DNA from: Massilia sp. KIM
GTDB taxonomy: Bacteria > Pseudomonadota > Gammaproteobacteria > Burkholderiales > Burkholderiaceae_D
Assembly (NCBI RefSeq): GCF_002007115.1
Contig: NZ_MVAD01000002.1
Span: forward strand, 186,001-250,000
Length of the DNA: 64,000 nucleotides
Direction: 5' to 3'
Shown here: piece by piece, positions 27,112 to 37,485 of the stretch
How positions within the stretch are numbered: position 1 is the first letter of the stretch
Layout: every line of letters begins with the position of its first letter
Position numbers and translations under genes: made by a program
The notes under the pieces: model-generated
Told to the model about the DNA's origin: nothing
The model's database searches: none
Seen by the model: only the letters and a program-made list of their open reading frames with translations

Positions 27112-28176
27112 TCAGGCATTATAGAAGCTGCTGCGCAGATAGTGGCTGCGGACGTGGCGGAATCCCACCATCAGCACCGCCGACGCGGGCAGGGCCAGCA
27201 GCACGCCGGCGAAGCCGAACAGCTCGCCGAAGGCCATCAGGGCGAAGATCACGGCCAGCGGATGCAAGCCGATGCGCTCGCCGACCAGGCGTGGCGTCAG
27301 GATGAAGCTTTCCAGCAGCTGGCCGACGGTGTAGATGACGGCGACCCAGATCACCGCGCTCCAGCCGGCGAACTGTAGCAGCGCCGCCACCAGCGCCAGC
27401 AGCATGCCCAGGCCGAAACCCAGGTAGGGTACGAAGCCGAGCAGGCCGGTGAGCACCCCCACCGGCAGGGCCACGTCCAGGCCGATCAGGGCCAGGGCCG
27501 CCGAGTAGTACACGGCCAGCACGATCATCACGAGGAGCTGGCCGCGCAGGTACTGGGCCAGCAGTTCGTCGGTCTCGCGCGCCATGCCCACCACCTGGCC
27601 GACGTAGCGGCGCGGGATCGCGCCCTCGATGCGCGCCAGCAGGGCGTGCCAGTCGAGCAGCAGGTAGAACAGCACCACCGGCACCAGGGTCAGGGTGGCG
27701 ATCCAGCCCAGCAGGGCGCTGCCGCCGACCCGCACCTTGGCCAGGATGGTGGTCCAGACGTCGCTGCCGCTGGCCGCCACCTGCTGGGTGAGGATCTCGC
27801 GCAGGCCGGCGCTGTCGAGCTTGACGTTGATGCCGTACTGGGCCAGCCAGGGCGAGAACATGGTGTCGAGCTTGGTGAAGAAGGCCGGAATCTTCGCCTG
27901 CAGCAGCGGAATCTCGGCGCGCAGCACCGGCACCACGATCAGCACCAGGGCCAGCACCGCCAGGAAGAAGGCGGTGATCACCACCGAGACCGCGAGCAGG
28001 CGCGGCATGCGGCGGTTCAGGCGGTCGACCGCGCCGCCCAGCATGTAGGCCAGGATCGCCGAGGCGATGAAGGGCGACAGGATGGACCCGAGGGTGTACA
28101 ACAGCAGCGCCACCGCCAGCCAGAGCGCCAACCAGAATGTCGATTGTTTCTGCTCCGGAGTGAGAAAAAATGGCAT
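27112..28176 (-). CDS. AI-2E family transporter (PerM-like)
   Basis: This is a 354-residue membrane protein with about eight hydrophobic segments. It has the AI-2E/PerM family features: an N-terminal pair of helices, a large extracytoplasmic loop (about 90-155) and the C-terminal LGFVPYLGFGLGMLLALVAA block. Family members include permeases, Na+/H+ antiporters and the E. coli TqsA autoinducer exporter; function here is not known. It heads the minus-strand operon and diverges from purM. Confidence 0.87.
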   Translation of the reverse strand: MPFFLTPEQKQSTFWLALWLAVALLLYTLGSILSPFIASAILAYMLGGAVDRLNRRMPRLLAVSVVITAFFLAVLALVLIVVPVLRAEIPLLQAKIPAFFTKLDTMFSPWLAQYGINVKLDSAGLREILTQQVAASGSDVWTTILAKVRVGGSALLGWIATLTLVPVVLFYLLLDWHALLARIEGAIPRRYVGQVVGMARETDELLAQYLRGQLLVMIVLAVYYSAALALIGLDVALPVGVLTGLLGFVPYLGFGLGMLLALVAALLQFAGWSAVIWVAVIYTVGQLLESFILTPRLVGERIGLHPLAVIFALMAFGELFGFAGVLLALPASAVLMVGFRHVRSHYLRSSFYNA

Positions 28177-28224
28177 GCGATGGGTTGTTTGATCGTTAAA
28201 CGGGTTGCGAAAGGGCCGTTTTGC

Positions 28225-28230
28225 TAAAAT
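28225..28230 (+). promoter_or_regulatory. Candidate extended -10 of purM
   Basis: TAAAAT at 28225-28230 is preceded by TG at the extended -10 position (TTTTGCTAAAAT), about 63 bp upstream of the purM start. The -35 is poor, which is acceptable for an extended -10 promoter. Confidence 0.45.
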
Positions 28231-28292
28231 AGCGGATTGACCAGGCTTCTGGTCTACCGCCTTCTATTTTACCGCCTCCGCTGCCAAATACC

Positions 28293-29336
<1,044 letters not shown>

Positions 29337-29350
29337 GGTTTGCGGCGCGA

Positions 29351-29395
29351 ACGCCGCTCGCCCGGCCCGCCATGCGGACCGGGGAGCGGCGTTTT
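29351..29395 (+). terminator. Rho-independent terminator after purM
   Basis: ACGCCGCTC (29351-29359) pairs with GAGCGGCGT (29384-29392) with further pairing inside (CCCGG/CCGGG), followed by TTTTT. Confidence 0.85.
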
Positions 29396-29440
29396 TCTTT
29401 GGGCGAAGCGTTCGCTACCAGCGTTCGCTACCAGCGTTCG

Positions 29441-30115
29441 CTACTCACGCGAGGGGAAGATCCCTTCGAGGCAGATGATGTAGTTGATGCCCAGCGAAGG
29501 CTGCATGGTGCTGACGCTGGCGCTCACGCTCACCGGGACCGCGATCGGCGCGCCGGTGCCGTTGTTCGGGCCGGTGACGGCGTCGGCCTGGCCCGAGAGC
29601 TTGGTGGCGACGCTGGCGCTGTTCAGCACCACGGTGGGCGCGGCGCCATTGCCGACATAGATGTTGGCCAGGCCCGGGCCGCCGCCGCTGCTGCCCAGGG
29701 CCGCGCCTTCGGATGGCACCGCGCTGCCCGGGCTGGCGGTGGTGGCGTGCAAAGTCGAGGTGGCGCTCAGCTGGCTGCCCTGGATGCTGACCGGGTGTTC
29801 ATGCTTGGGCAGGTGGGCGGCGTCGATGGTGACGCTGGCGGTCCCGCTGGCGGTGAAGCTGCTGCTGTCGCTGCCCATCGGCTGGCCCTGCTCGACCGGA
29901 GACAGGCCCGGCCCGTTGCCCATCCCGACCAGGGTGCGCCCGCGCAGGTCGGGCAGGGCGAAGGTGGTGCGGCCGTCGCCGCCATAGGTCGTGCCGAGCA
30001 GCGCGAACAGCGGCGTGTTCTGGGCGATCGACAGCAGCTGGCCCTGGCACAGCGCCCAGCCGCGCGGCGCGAAGTTGAATCCCACAGGCAGAATCGTTCC
30101 GATGAATGCTTCCAT
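29441..30115 (-). CDS. Phage tail collar domain protein (MdpB-like)
   Basis: This 224-residue protein has the N-terminal tail-collar signature GTILPVGFNFAPRGWALCQG, followed by LLSIAQNTPLFALLGTTYGG and FALPDLRGRTLVG, and ends with the conserved GINYIICLEGIFPSRE. Chromosomal homologues are annotated as microcystin-dependent protein or tail fibre protein. The start at 30115 is fixed by GAGAGGGG four bases upstream. No other phage gene is nearby, so it is a domesticated or host protein rather than a prophage remnant. It diverges from a giant DUF4214 protein. Confidence 0.85.
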   Translation of the reverse strand: MEAFIGTILPVGFNFAPRGWALCQGQLLSIAQNTPLFALLGTTYGGDGRTTFALPDLRGRTLVGMGNGPGLSPVEQGQPMGSDSSSFTASGTASVTIDAAHLPKHEHPVSIQGSQLSATSTLHATTASPGSAVPSEGAALGSSGGGPGLANIYVGNGAAPTVVLNSASVATKLSGQADAVTGPNNGTGAPIAVPVSVSASVSTMQPSLGINYIICLEGIFPSRE

Positions 30116-30367
30116 GCCACCCCTCTCAGTCTCGTTGCGCGTCCTGTGAACCGGGACGCCGGCGGTGTCCGGAGCGGACGAGCCGCCCCGCGCCGATGTT
30201 TTCCCTTGCTCGGAATCAATAACTCGGCAAGCCGTATTCTTGTGGCATGAAGTGCGACTTGGTATTGATATTTCGCAAACAAAAACGGGTTTTGAATATT
30301 GCCTGGTGGCTAATTCGCGTGCATGCTGTTGCATCCGCGATGTCCGACATTCATAAGGAAACCAGGC

Positions 30368-33300
30368 ATGACGCAATTCACGAACGCCGAGTCCGGCCAA
30401 TCCAGCAGCCGCGCCGCGGCGTCCGAACTGCACAGCGCGCTCATGAGCGGACAGGCGCAGTCCATTGCCGGTCCGGTGCTGATCGACTTCGAGTATGCGA
30501 ATTTCGTCCGCGAAGGCCACGAACTCGATCCGAACATCGATGCGATCTACCGGGTCAACAACGACCCCGCGTACGCGCTGGTCATCGACGGCAAGACCAC
30601 TGGCACGATCACCTACGACGACGGCCTGAATGCCGTGTATGCGGGATCCTTCGCGCCGGAGGATAAGCTCAGCTTCTACTTCCAGAGTGGCCTAGTGTTC
30701 ACCCCCACGGCGATCTCGGTCGCCAACTTCGACAACTACCTGGACTACGCCGACCAGAACCAGACGCTGGAAATCCGGGGCTTCAACGGGAACCAGCAGG
30801 TTGGCCTCACCAGGACGTATTTCCTGGCCGATGGCAACCCCAACTACCTGCCGGAGACGATATCGCTGACCGGCATGACCGGCATCACGCGCCTGGAAGT
30901 GACGGCGACCTCGCAGGGCGGCCAGATCCAGTACCTGCAGATCGACAGTCTCACGATGTCGGACATCCACATGCCGCCGCCGCAAGTCATATCGGTCTCG
31001 ACGCCGACCACGAGCGGCAGCTACCCGGCCGGCACGGTCATCGAGATCAAGGTCCAGTTCGACCGCGCGATCACGGTCGACACCAGCGGCGGCGCCCCGG
31101 TGCTGCAGCTCGAGACCGGCGCGACCGACCGCGAAGCGGTGTTCCATAGCGCCAGCGCCAACACGCTGACTTTCCGCTACACGGTGCAGGCGGGCGATAC
31201 CAGCGCCGACCTGGCCTACAAGGCCAGCAGCTCCCTGCTGCTGAACGGGGCGCAGATCCGCGCCCTGGACGACGGCGCCAACGTCAACGCCGCGCTGCCG
31301 CAGCCGGGCACGCTCACCGCGCTCGACGGCATCAAGAACATCGTCATCGACACCACCGCGCCCACGCTCACCATCTCCAGCAGCAAGGACGACCTGAAGG
31401 CGGGCGAGACCGCCACCATCAGCTTCACCTTCAGCGAGACCCCGGCCGGCTTCACGCATGACGACATCGTCGTCAGCGGCGGCACCCTGGGTCCGCTCAG
31501 CGGCGCCGGGCCGGTGCTCACCGCCGTCTTCACGCCGCTGCCCAACCGCGACGGCGGCAGCGCCAGCATCTCGGTCGCCGCCGGCGACTACGCCGACGCC
31601 GCCGGCAACAGCGGCGGCGCGGGCGCGCCGCTGTCGCTCAACTACGACACCAAGGCGCCGACCGTGGCCATCGTCAGCGACCGCTCCAGCTTCAAGGCCG
31701 GCGAGACCGCCTTGATCACCTTCATCTTCAGCGAAGACCCGGGCGCGGCCTTCACCGCCGCCGACATCGTCGTCAGCGGCGGCAGCCTGGGCGCCCTCGA
31801 CGGCAGCGGCCTGACCCGCAGCGCGGTGTTCACGCCGACCGCCAACACCAATGGCGGCGCAGCCAGTATCACGGTCAGCGCCGGCGCCTACCTCGACGAC
31901 GCCGGCAACCAGAGCGTCGCGGGCATCACGCCCGCGCTCAGTTTCGACACCCGGGCGCCGGCCGCTCCCTCCGCGCCCGACCTGGTTAGCGCTTCCGACA
32001 GCGGCAACTCGGACAGCGACAACGTCACTGGCGACACCACCCCGACCTTCAGCGGCACGGCCGAGGCCGGGGCCACGGTCACGCTCTACGACGGCGCGAG
32101 CGTGGTCGGTACGGCGACCGCCACCGGCAGCGCATGGAGCATCACCAGCAGCGCGCTGGCCCATGGCGACCACACCCTGGTGGCGGTCGCCCAGGACGCC
32201 GCCGGCAACCAGAGCGTCGCCTCGGCCGGCCTGACGGTGACCATCGATACCAGCGCGCCCGACAACGCGGCGGTCAGCCTTGCGTTCTCGAGCGACAGCG
32301 GCGCTTCGGCCACCGACCTGGTGACGAACGCCGCCGCCCAGACCATCTCGGGCGAGCTGGACGCGGGCCTGGCGGCCGGCGAACGGGTCGAGATCTCGAT
32401 CGACGGCGGCGCCAGCTGGCACGACGCGACCGCCAGCACCGGCAGCAAGGCCTGGTCGTATGCGGCCACCCTGGCGCCGGGCGCGAACACGGTCCAGGTG
32501 CGGGTGGCGAACGCGGTCGACAACACCGGCCCCCTGCTGTCGCGCGGCTACGTGCTCGACACCGTCGCGCCGACCCTCACCATCGCCAGCGACCAGGCCA
32601 CCCTCAAGGCCGGGCAGACCGCCACCATCACCTTCAGCTTCAGCGAAGACCCCGGCGCCAGCTTCGCCTGGGACGGCAGCAGCGGCGACCTGGTCGTCAG
32701 CGGCGGCACCCTGGGCGCGCTGTCCGGCGCCGGCACGGTGCGCACGGCGGTCTTCACGCCGAACCCTGGCGTGGACGCCGGCAGCGCCTCGATCACGCTC
32801 GCCGCCGGCGCCTGGCAGGACCTGGCCGGCAATGGCGGCGGCGCCGGCTCGCTCACCTTGGCCTACGACACGCTGGCGCCATCAGTCCCTTCCGCGCCGG
32901 CGCTCGACAGCGCCAGCGACAGCGGCCTGCACGGCGACGGCATCACCAAGGACAGCACCCCGACGCTGGGCGGCACGGCCCAAGCGGGCGCCACGGTGCT
33001 GCTGTTCGACGCCGGCGGCCACCAGGTCGGCAGCGGCAGCGCCGACGGCGCCGGCGCGTGGACGATCAGCTTGGGCGCCCTGGCCGACGGCGTGCACGCC
33101 TTCACGGCGCGAACCCGCGACGCCGCCGGCAACCTGAGCGCTCCCAGCGCGGCCGCCGGCATCACCGTCGACACCGCCGCGCCGACCCTGGCCATCACCA
33201 GCAGCGCGGCCCAGCTCCGGGCCGGCCAGAGCGCCGTCATCACCTTCAGCTTCAGCGAGGATCCGGGCGCCGGCTTCACCGCCGCGGACATCGTGGTCAG

Positions 33301-35059
33301 CGGCGGCACCCTGGGGCCGCTCGGCGGCAGCGGCACGGTGCGCAGCGCCACCTTCACCCCGACCGCGGGCGTGGACGCGGGCCTGGCCTCGATCACCGTC
33401 GCCGCCGGCAGTTATCAGGATGCGGCCGGCAACAACGGCGGCGCCGGCGCGACGCCGGTCCTGCAGTTCGACACCCTCGCGCCCTCCGCGCCGCCCGCGC
33501 CGCGCCTGGCGCCCGAGAGCGACAGCGGCGCCCCGGGCGACGGCCTCACCAACCGCGAGGACCCGCTGATCGTCGGCGACGCCGCGCCCAACAGCGTGGT
33601 GCGCCTCTACGACGGGACGGCGCTGGTCGGCAGCGCCACCGCGGACGGCAGCGGCAGCTGGAGCATCGCCACCAGCCTGGGCGACGGCAACCACGTGCTG
33701 CGCGCCACCCAGCTCGATGCCGCCGGCAACGAGTCGGCCACGGGCGCTGCCTTCAATCTGCGCATCGACGCGCCTTCCGCGCCCTCCGCCCCGCTGGTGG
33801 ATGGGGTGCCGGTCACGGTGCGGCCGGTCGTGCTGCCCGGCGGCGTGCAGGGCAGCGCGGTGTCGATCCCGGTCGTCACCGGCAGCCGCACCGAAACCAG
33901 CGGCAACGTGGAGGTTGCCGACATTCCGCTGGCGACGGCGGGCGGCAGTCCGGTCCTGCTGGCGCAGCTGCCGGCCGGCTTCGGCCTGTCGGCCAGCGGC
34001 GCCAACGTGCAAGCGCGCGACGCGCTGGCGCTGCTGCTGGCCTCGATCCGCGCCGCCACTCCCGGCCACGCGCCCCAGGACCAGGGCCACCTGACCGGCA
34101 ACGGCCAGGACTTCCTGGCCGGGCTGGGAGCGGACAACGCGCTGCTGGTGCAGACCCTGCGGCCGGTCAGCAACGCGGCGCCCGCCGGGTCCCTCACGCT
34201 CAGCGGCCCGTCCGCCGCGCCGGGGCAACAGGTGGCGCTGGTGATCGACACCGCGCGCATGGCCGGCGGCGGCGTGATCGAACTGCGGGAAGTCGGTTTC
34301 GCCGCCGTGATCGGCAGCGCCCAGGTGGTGGCCGCGAGCGGCGACACCATCCTGAGCGGCGACGGCGCCAGCCAGCAGTTCACGATCCAGCCCGGCGGCG
34401 CCGGCGCGGTGTTCGCCGGCGGCGGCGACGACATCCTGGGCTTCGGCGCCGCGCCCGTCCCCGCCGCCCAGCAGCGCGCGCTGTCGGCGTCCGAAACGGC
34501 CGCCATGACCACCCTGCACGGCGGCCAGGGCAATGACACGGCCAGCTTCGCCGGCGCCTACGATGAATACAGCGTGGAATGGCACAAGGGCTACGTGGTG
34601 GTCGCCAGCAAGGCGGCGCCGGAGCAGCGCGCGCTGGTGGTCAATGCCGAGCAGCTCAAGTTCGCCGACGCCGCCATCGCGATCGAGCAGGCCCCCGGCC
34701 TGGATGCCCTGGCCGGCATGTACGCCGCGGTGCTGGACCGCCAGGCCGACCTGTACGGCTTCGAGTACTGGGCGCAAGCTCACGAGGCGGGCATGAGCTG
34801 GGGCGCGATCGCGGTGGAGCTGGTGGGCTCGTCGGAGCATGCGGCCAGCCACGGCGGCTTCAACGGCCAGTCCGGCCACGACCTGGCGCTGTTGTATGCG
34901 GCCTTGTTCGGTCGCCAGGCCGACGCCGGCGGCCTGGCCTACTGGCAGGCCGTGCTGGCCCAGGGCACCAGCTTGGAGCAGGTGGCGACCGCCTTCGTGG
35001 AATCGGCCGAGATGATCGGCCAGCGCATCGCGGCGCCGGACTGGGACTTCATCGTCTAG
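30368..35059 (+). CDS. Giant Ig-like repeat protein with RTX-like and DUF4214 C-terminus
   Basis: The 1,563-residue protein has no signal peptide. Residues about 30-200 form a beta-rich, carbohydrate-binding-like domain. A Big-type segment follows (about 205-325), then eight Ig-like units of about 100 residues (starting near 330, 430, 530, 630, 734, 837, 938 and 1037), most opening with a DTxAPT/APS linker. Four units carry the FSFSEDPGA/DIVVSGGTLG pattern. A distinct region (about 1130-1350) leads to RTX-like GGGDDILGFG and GGQGNDTASF, and DUF4214 repeats (YAAVLDRQADLYGFEYWAQ, YAALFGRQADAGGLAYW). This suggests a type I secreted adhesin or surface protein. No secretion genes are adjacent. The ATG at 30368 follows AAGGAAACCAGGC. 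Confidence 0.85.
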   Translation: MTQFTNAESGQSSSRAAASELHSALMSGQAQSIAGPVLIDFEYANFVREGHELDPNIDAIYRVNNDPAYALVIDGKTTGTITYDDGLNAVYAGSFAPEDKLSFYFQSGLVFTPTAISVANFDNYLDYADQNQTLEIRGFNGNQQVGLTRTYFLADGNPNYLPETISLTGMTGITRLEVTATSQGGQIQYLQIDSLTMSDIHMPPPQVISVSTPTTSGSYPAGTVIEIKVQFDRAITVDTSGGAPVLQLETGATDREAVFHSASANTLTFRYTVQAGDTSADLAYKASSSLLLNGAQIRALDDGANVNAALPQPGTLTALDGIKNIVIDTTAPTLTISSSKDDLKAGETATISFTFSETPAGFTHDDIVVSGGTLGPLSGAGPVLTAVFTPLPNRDGGSASISVAAGDYADAAGNSGGAGAPLSLNYDTKAPTVAIVSDRSSFKAGETALITFIFSEDPGAAFTAADIVVSGGSLGALDGSGLTRSAVFTPTANTNGGAASITVSAGAYLDDAGNQSVAGITPALSFDTRAPAAPSAPDLVSASDSGNSDSDNVTGDTTPTFSGTAEAGATVTLYDGASVVGTATATGSAWSITSSALAHGDHTLVAVAQDAAGNQSVASAGLTVTIDTSAPDNAAVSLAFSSDSGASATDLVTNAAAQTISGELDAGLAAGERVEISIDGGASWHDATASTGSKAWSYAATLAPGANTVQVRVANAVDNTGPLLSRGYVLDTVAPTLTIASDQATLKAGQTATITFSFSEDPGASFAWDGSSGDLVVSGGTLGALSGAGTVRTAVFTPNPGVDAGSASITLAAGAWQDLAGNGGGAGSLTLAYDTLAPSVPSAPALDSASDSGLHGDGITKDSTPTLGGTAQAGATVLLFDAGGHQVGSGSADGAGAWTISLGALADGVHAFTARTRDAAGNLSAPSAAAGITVDTAAPTLAITSSAAQLRAGQSAVITFSFSEDPGAGFTAADIVVSGGTLGPLGGSGTVRSATFTPTAGVDAGLASITVAAGSYQDAAGNNGGAGATPVLQFDTLAPSAPPAPRLAPESDSGAPGDGLTNREDPLIVGDAAPNSVVRLYDGTALVGSATADGSGSWSIATSLGDGNHVLRATQLDAAGNESATGAAFNLRIDAPSAPSAPLVDGVPVTVRPVVLPGGVQGSAVSIPVVTGSRTETSGNVEVADIPLATAGGSPVLLAQLPAGFGLSASGANVQARDALALLLASIRAATPGHAPQDQGHLTGNGQDFLAGLGADNALLVQTLRPVSNAAPAGSLTLSGPSAAPGQQVALVIDTARMAGGGVIELREVGFAAVIGSAQVVAASGDTILSGDGASQQFTIQPGGAGAVFAGGGDDILGFGAAPVPAAQQRALSASETAAMTTLHGGQGNDTASFAGAYDEYSVEWHKGYVVVASKAAPEQRALVVNAEQLKFADAAIAIEQAPGLDALAGMYAAVLDRQADLYGFEYWAQAHEAGMSWGAIAVELVGSSEHAASHGGFNGQSGHDLALLYAALFGRQADAGGLAYWQAVLAQGTSLEQVATAFVESAEMIGQRIAAPDWDFIV

Positions 35060-35080
35060 CCCGGCCGCGCTGGCGGCGCC

Positions 35081-37162
35081 TCAGGGGCGGCGCGTCTCCT
35101 GCGGCGCGCGCGTCTCCTCGGGGGCGCGGATGTAGTCGACCATGCCTTCGCTGCTGCGGCTGGGCGGCGCGGTGGCCAGGCTGACCGCGACGATGGTGAG
35201 CAGCCCGGCCGGCACCCCGAACACCCCGGCCGCCAGCGGCGCGATGCCGAGCCAGGCCGCGTCCACGCTGCCGCCCAGCGAGGGACTGGCGCGGAACATG
35301 TAGAACAGGCAGACCGCGAAGCCGACCACCATGCCGGCGATCGCCCCGGTATGGTTGGCGCGCTTCCAGAACACGCCCAGCACCAGCACCGGGAACAGGG
35401 TCGAGCCGGCCAGCGAGAAGGCCGCCCCCACCAGCGACAGGATGTCGGCCGGCTTCTGCGAGGCCGCATAGGCCGCGATGAAGGCCACCGCGAGCAGCAG
35501 CAGCTTGGAGATCGTGACCCGCTTCTGGGTCGAGGCGCCCGGGTCGACGATCTTGTAGTACACGTCGTGCGACAGCGCGTTGGAGATCGCCAGCAGCAGG
35601 CCGTCGGCGGTCGACAGGGCCGCCGCCAGGCCGCCGGCCGCCACCAGGCCCGAGATCACATAGGGCAGGCCGCCGATCTCGGGCGTGGCCAGCACCAGCA
35701 CGTCGGCGTCGATCGCGAACTCCGCCAGCTGCACGATGCCGTCGCCGTTGATGTCGGCCACCGCCACCAGGGGGCTGGTCTTGTCCACGTTGGCCCAGTA
35801 GGAGATCCAGGTCGGCAGCGAGGAAAAGTCGCTGCCCACTAGCGAGGTGTAGATGTCGTACTTGGCCAGCACCGCCAGCGCGGGAATCGTCAGGTAGACC
35901 AGCAGGATGAAGAACAGGGTCCAGAACACCCCCACCCGGGTCTCGTGCACCGAGGGCGTGGTGTAGGCGCGCATCAGGATGTGGGGCAGGGCCGCGGTGC
36001 CAAATACCAGGCAGAACACCACCGCCAGGAAGTTGTTGCGGCGCTTGTCCGATTCCTCCTCGGTGGCGCCGGGGAAGGGCGTGGCGTGCGGCTCCGGCGG
36101 GCGGGCGCGCGCCAGGTTAGCGTCGCGCAGCTCGGTCCACAGCGCGCGCGCCTCGTCCGCCGAATTCGGGTAGGCGCTGAGCGCGCGTTCGGCCTGGCGC
36201 ACCTCGTTGAGCGACGCGTTGCGCGCGCGCGTGGCCACCAGGCGGCGCTGGGCTTCCAGCTTGCCCGCCTCCCAGGATTCCGGCAGGGCGCGCAGGCGCG
36301 CGCTGTATTCGTCGGCGCGGCGGCGGAACTCGGCGCGCACCTGCTCCTCGCGCGGGTCGCGCGCCAGCTGTTCCTCGCGCGCGCTGAGCTTGGGCAGGAC
36401 CGAACCGTAGGCCAGCTGCGGCACCGGATTGTCGGCGTGCTTGGCCGACAGCCAGATGCTCGGGATCAGGAAGGCCACCAGCAGGATGATGTACTGGGCC
36501 ACCTGGGTCCAGGTGATGGCGCGCATGCCGCCCAGGAAGGAGCACACCAGGATGCTGGCCAGGCCGAGGAAGATGCCGACCGAGAAGTCGACCCCGGTGA
36601 AGCGCGAGGCGATCAGGCCCACCGCGTAGATCTGGGCCACCACGTAGGTGAAGGAGACCACGATGGTGGCGCCCACCGCCATCGCCCGCACCGGCCCGCC
36701 GCGCCCGCCCGCGCCGCCGCCGTAGCGCGCCGCCAGGAAGTCGGGGATGGTGTATTGGCCGAAGCGCCGCAGGTAGGGCGCGATCAGCAGCGCCACCAGG
36801 CAGAAGCCGCCGGTCCAGCCCATGATGTAGGCCAGGCCGTCGAAGCCTTGCAGATAGAGGCCGCCCGCCAGCGAGATGAAGCTGGCCGCCGAGATCCAGT
36901 CGGCGGCGGTGGCCATGCCGTTGAACAGGGCCGGCACGCGCCGCCCCGCCACGTAGTACTCGGTGACGTTGGAGGTGCGGCAGATCACGCCGATGATCGC
37001 GTACAGCGCGATGGTGGCGAACATGAACAGGTAGCCGATCCACAGGCGCGGCATGCCTTCCTGCTCGAGCAGGGCGACCGCCACCAGGAACAGCCCGAAG
37101 CAGCCGCTGTACCAGAGGTAGTAGCGCGACAGCTTGCTGAAGTAGGTGGGCTTCGCGCTCAT
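35081..37162 (-). CDS. Large sodium:solute symporter subunit (VC_2705-type)
   Basis: This is a 693-residue SSS transporter. Core SSS motifs are seen: VAGRRVPALFNGMATAADWI, GGMRAITWTQVAQYI and LVAAGGLAAALSTADGLLL. It has a large charged insertion (about residues 270-360) with predicted coiled character. A loop contains DINGDGIVQLAEF, an EF-hand-like Ca2+ motif common in this subfamily. Its ATG overlaps the stop of the DUF4212 gene (ATGA), so the two subunits are co-translated. Relatives transport short carboxylates such as acetate or lactate; the substrate here is inferred only. Control by the adjacent kinase/regulator pair is likely. Confidence 0.9.
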   Translation of the reverse strand: MSAKPTYFSKLSRYYLWYSGCFGLFLVAVALLEQEGMPRLWIGYLFMFATIALYAIIGVICRTSNVTEYYVAGRRVPALFNGMATAADWISAASFISLAGGLYLQGFDGLAYIMGWTGGFCLVALLIAPYLRRFGQYTIPDFLAARYGGGAGGRGGPVRAMAVGATIVVSFTYVVAQIYAVGLIASRFTGVDFSVGIFLGLASILVCSFLGGMRAITWTQVAQYIILLVAFLIPSIWLSAKHADNPVPQLAYGSVLPKLSAREEQLARDPREEQVRAEFRRRADEYSARLRALPESWEAGKLEAQRRLVATRARNASLNEVRQAERALSAYPNSADEARALWTELRDANLARARPPEPHATPFPGATEEESDKRRNNFLAVVFCLVFGTAALPHILMRAYTTPSVHETRVGVFWTLFFILLVYLTIPALAVLAKYDIYTSLVGSDFSSLPTWISYWANVDKTSPLVAVADINGDGIVQLAEFAIDADVLVLATPEIGGLPYVISGLVAAGGLAAALSTADGLLLAISNALSHDVYYKIVDPGASTQKRVTISKLLLLAVAFIAAYAASQKPADILSLVGAAFSLAGSTLFPVLVLGVFWKRANHTGAIAGMVVGFAVCLFYMFRASPSLGGSVDAAWLGIAPLAAGVFGVPAGLLTIVAVSLATAPPSRSSEGMVDYIRAPEETRAPQETRRP

Positions 37163-37485
37163 GCGCCGCGCTCCACGCCGGGGACGGCCTCGTCGAAGTA
37201 GCGGCGCTCCAGGCGCCGCATGCGCCAGGCGTACAGCGCGATGGTGGCCAGCGAGACCAGCGAAGCGCCCTGGGCCGCCATGTAGAAGGACAGCGGCCAG
37301 CCGAACAGGCTGACGCGCGCCAGCTCGCGCGCGAAGAACACGGTGCCGAAGCCGGCCACCATCCACAGGGCCAGCAGGAAGGCCGTCAGGCGCCGGGTGC
37401 GGCGCCAGTGGGCCTCGCGCGCGGCCAGCAGGCGGCGCCGCGCGGCCAGCTCGGCGTCAGGAGAGGGTGGCAGGTCAGATGGCAT
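37159..37485 (-). CDS. DUF4212 small subunit of sodium/solute symporter
   Basis: This is a 108-residue protein with two membrane segments (about 33-52 and 62-85) between basic flanks (RREAHWRRTRRL-like and WRMRRLERRYF). That is the DUF4212 layout that always accompanies VC_2705-type symporters. Its start overlaps the end of the histidine kinase by 11 bp, and its stop overlaps the symporter start by 4 bp. Confidence 0.9.
   Translation of the reverse strand: MPSDLPPSPDAELAARRRLLAAREAHWRRTRRLTAFLLALWMVAGFGTVFFARELARVSLFGWPLSFYMAAQGASLVSLATIALYAWRMRRLERRYFDEAVPGVERGA

Noticed and set aside
29441..35059. Prophage remnant suggested by the collar-domain protein
   Set aside because: No integrase, capsid, terminase, lysis gene or attachment repeats were seen, and the neighbours are housekeeping genes.
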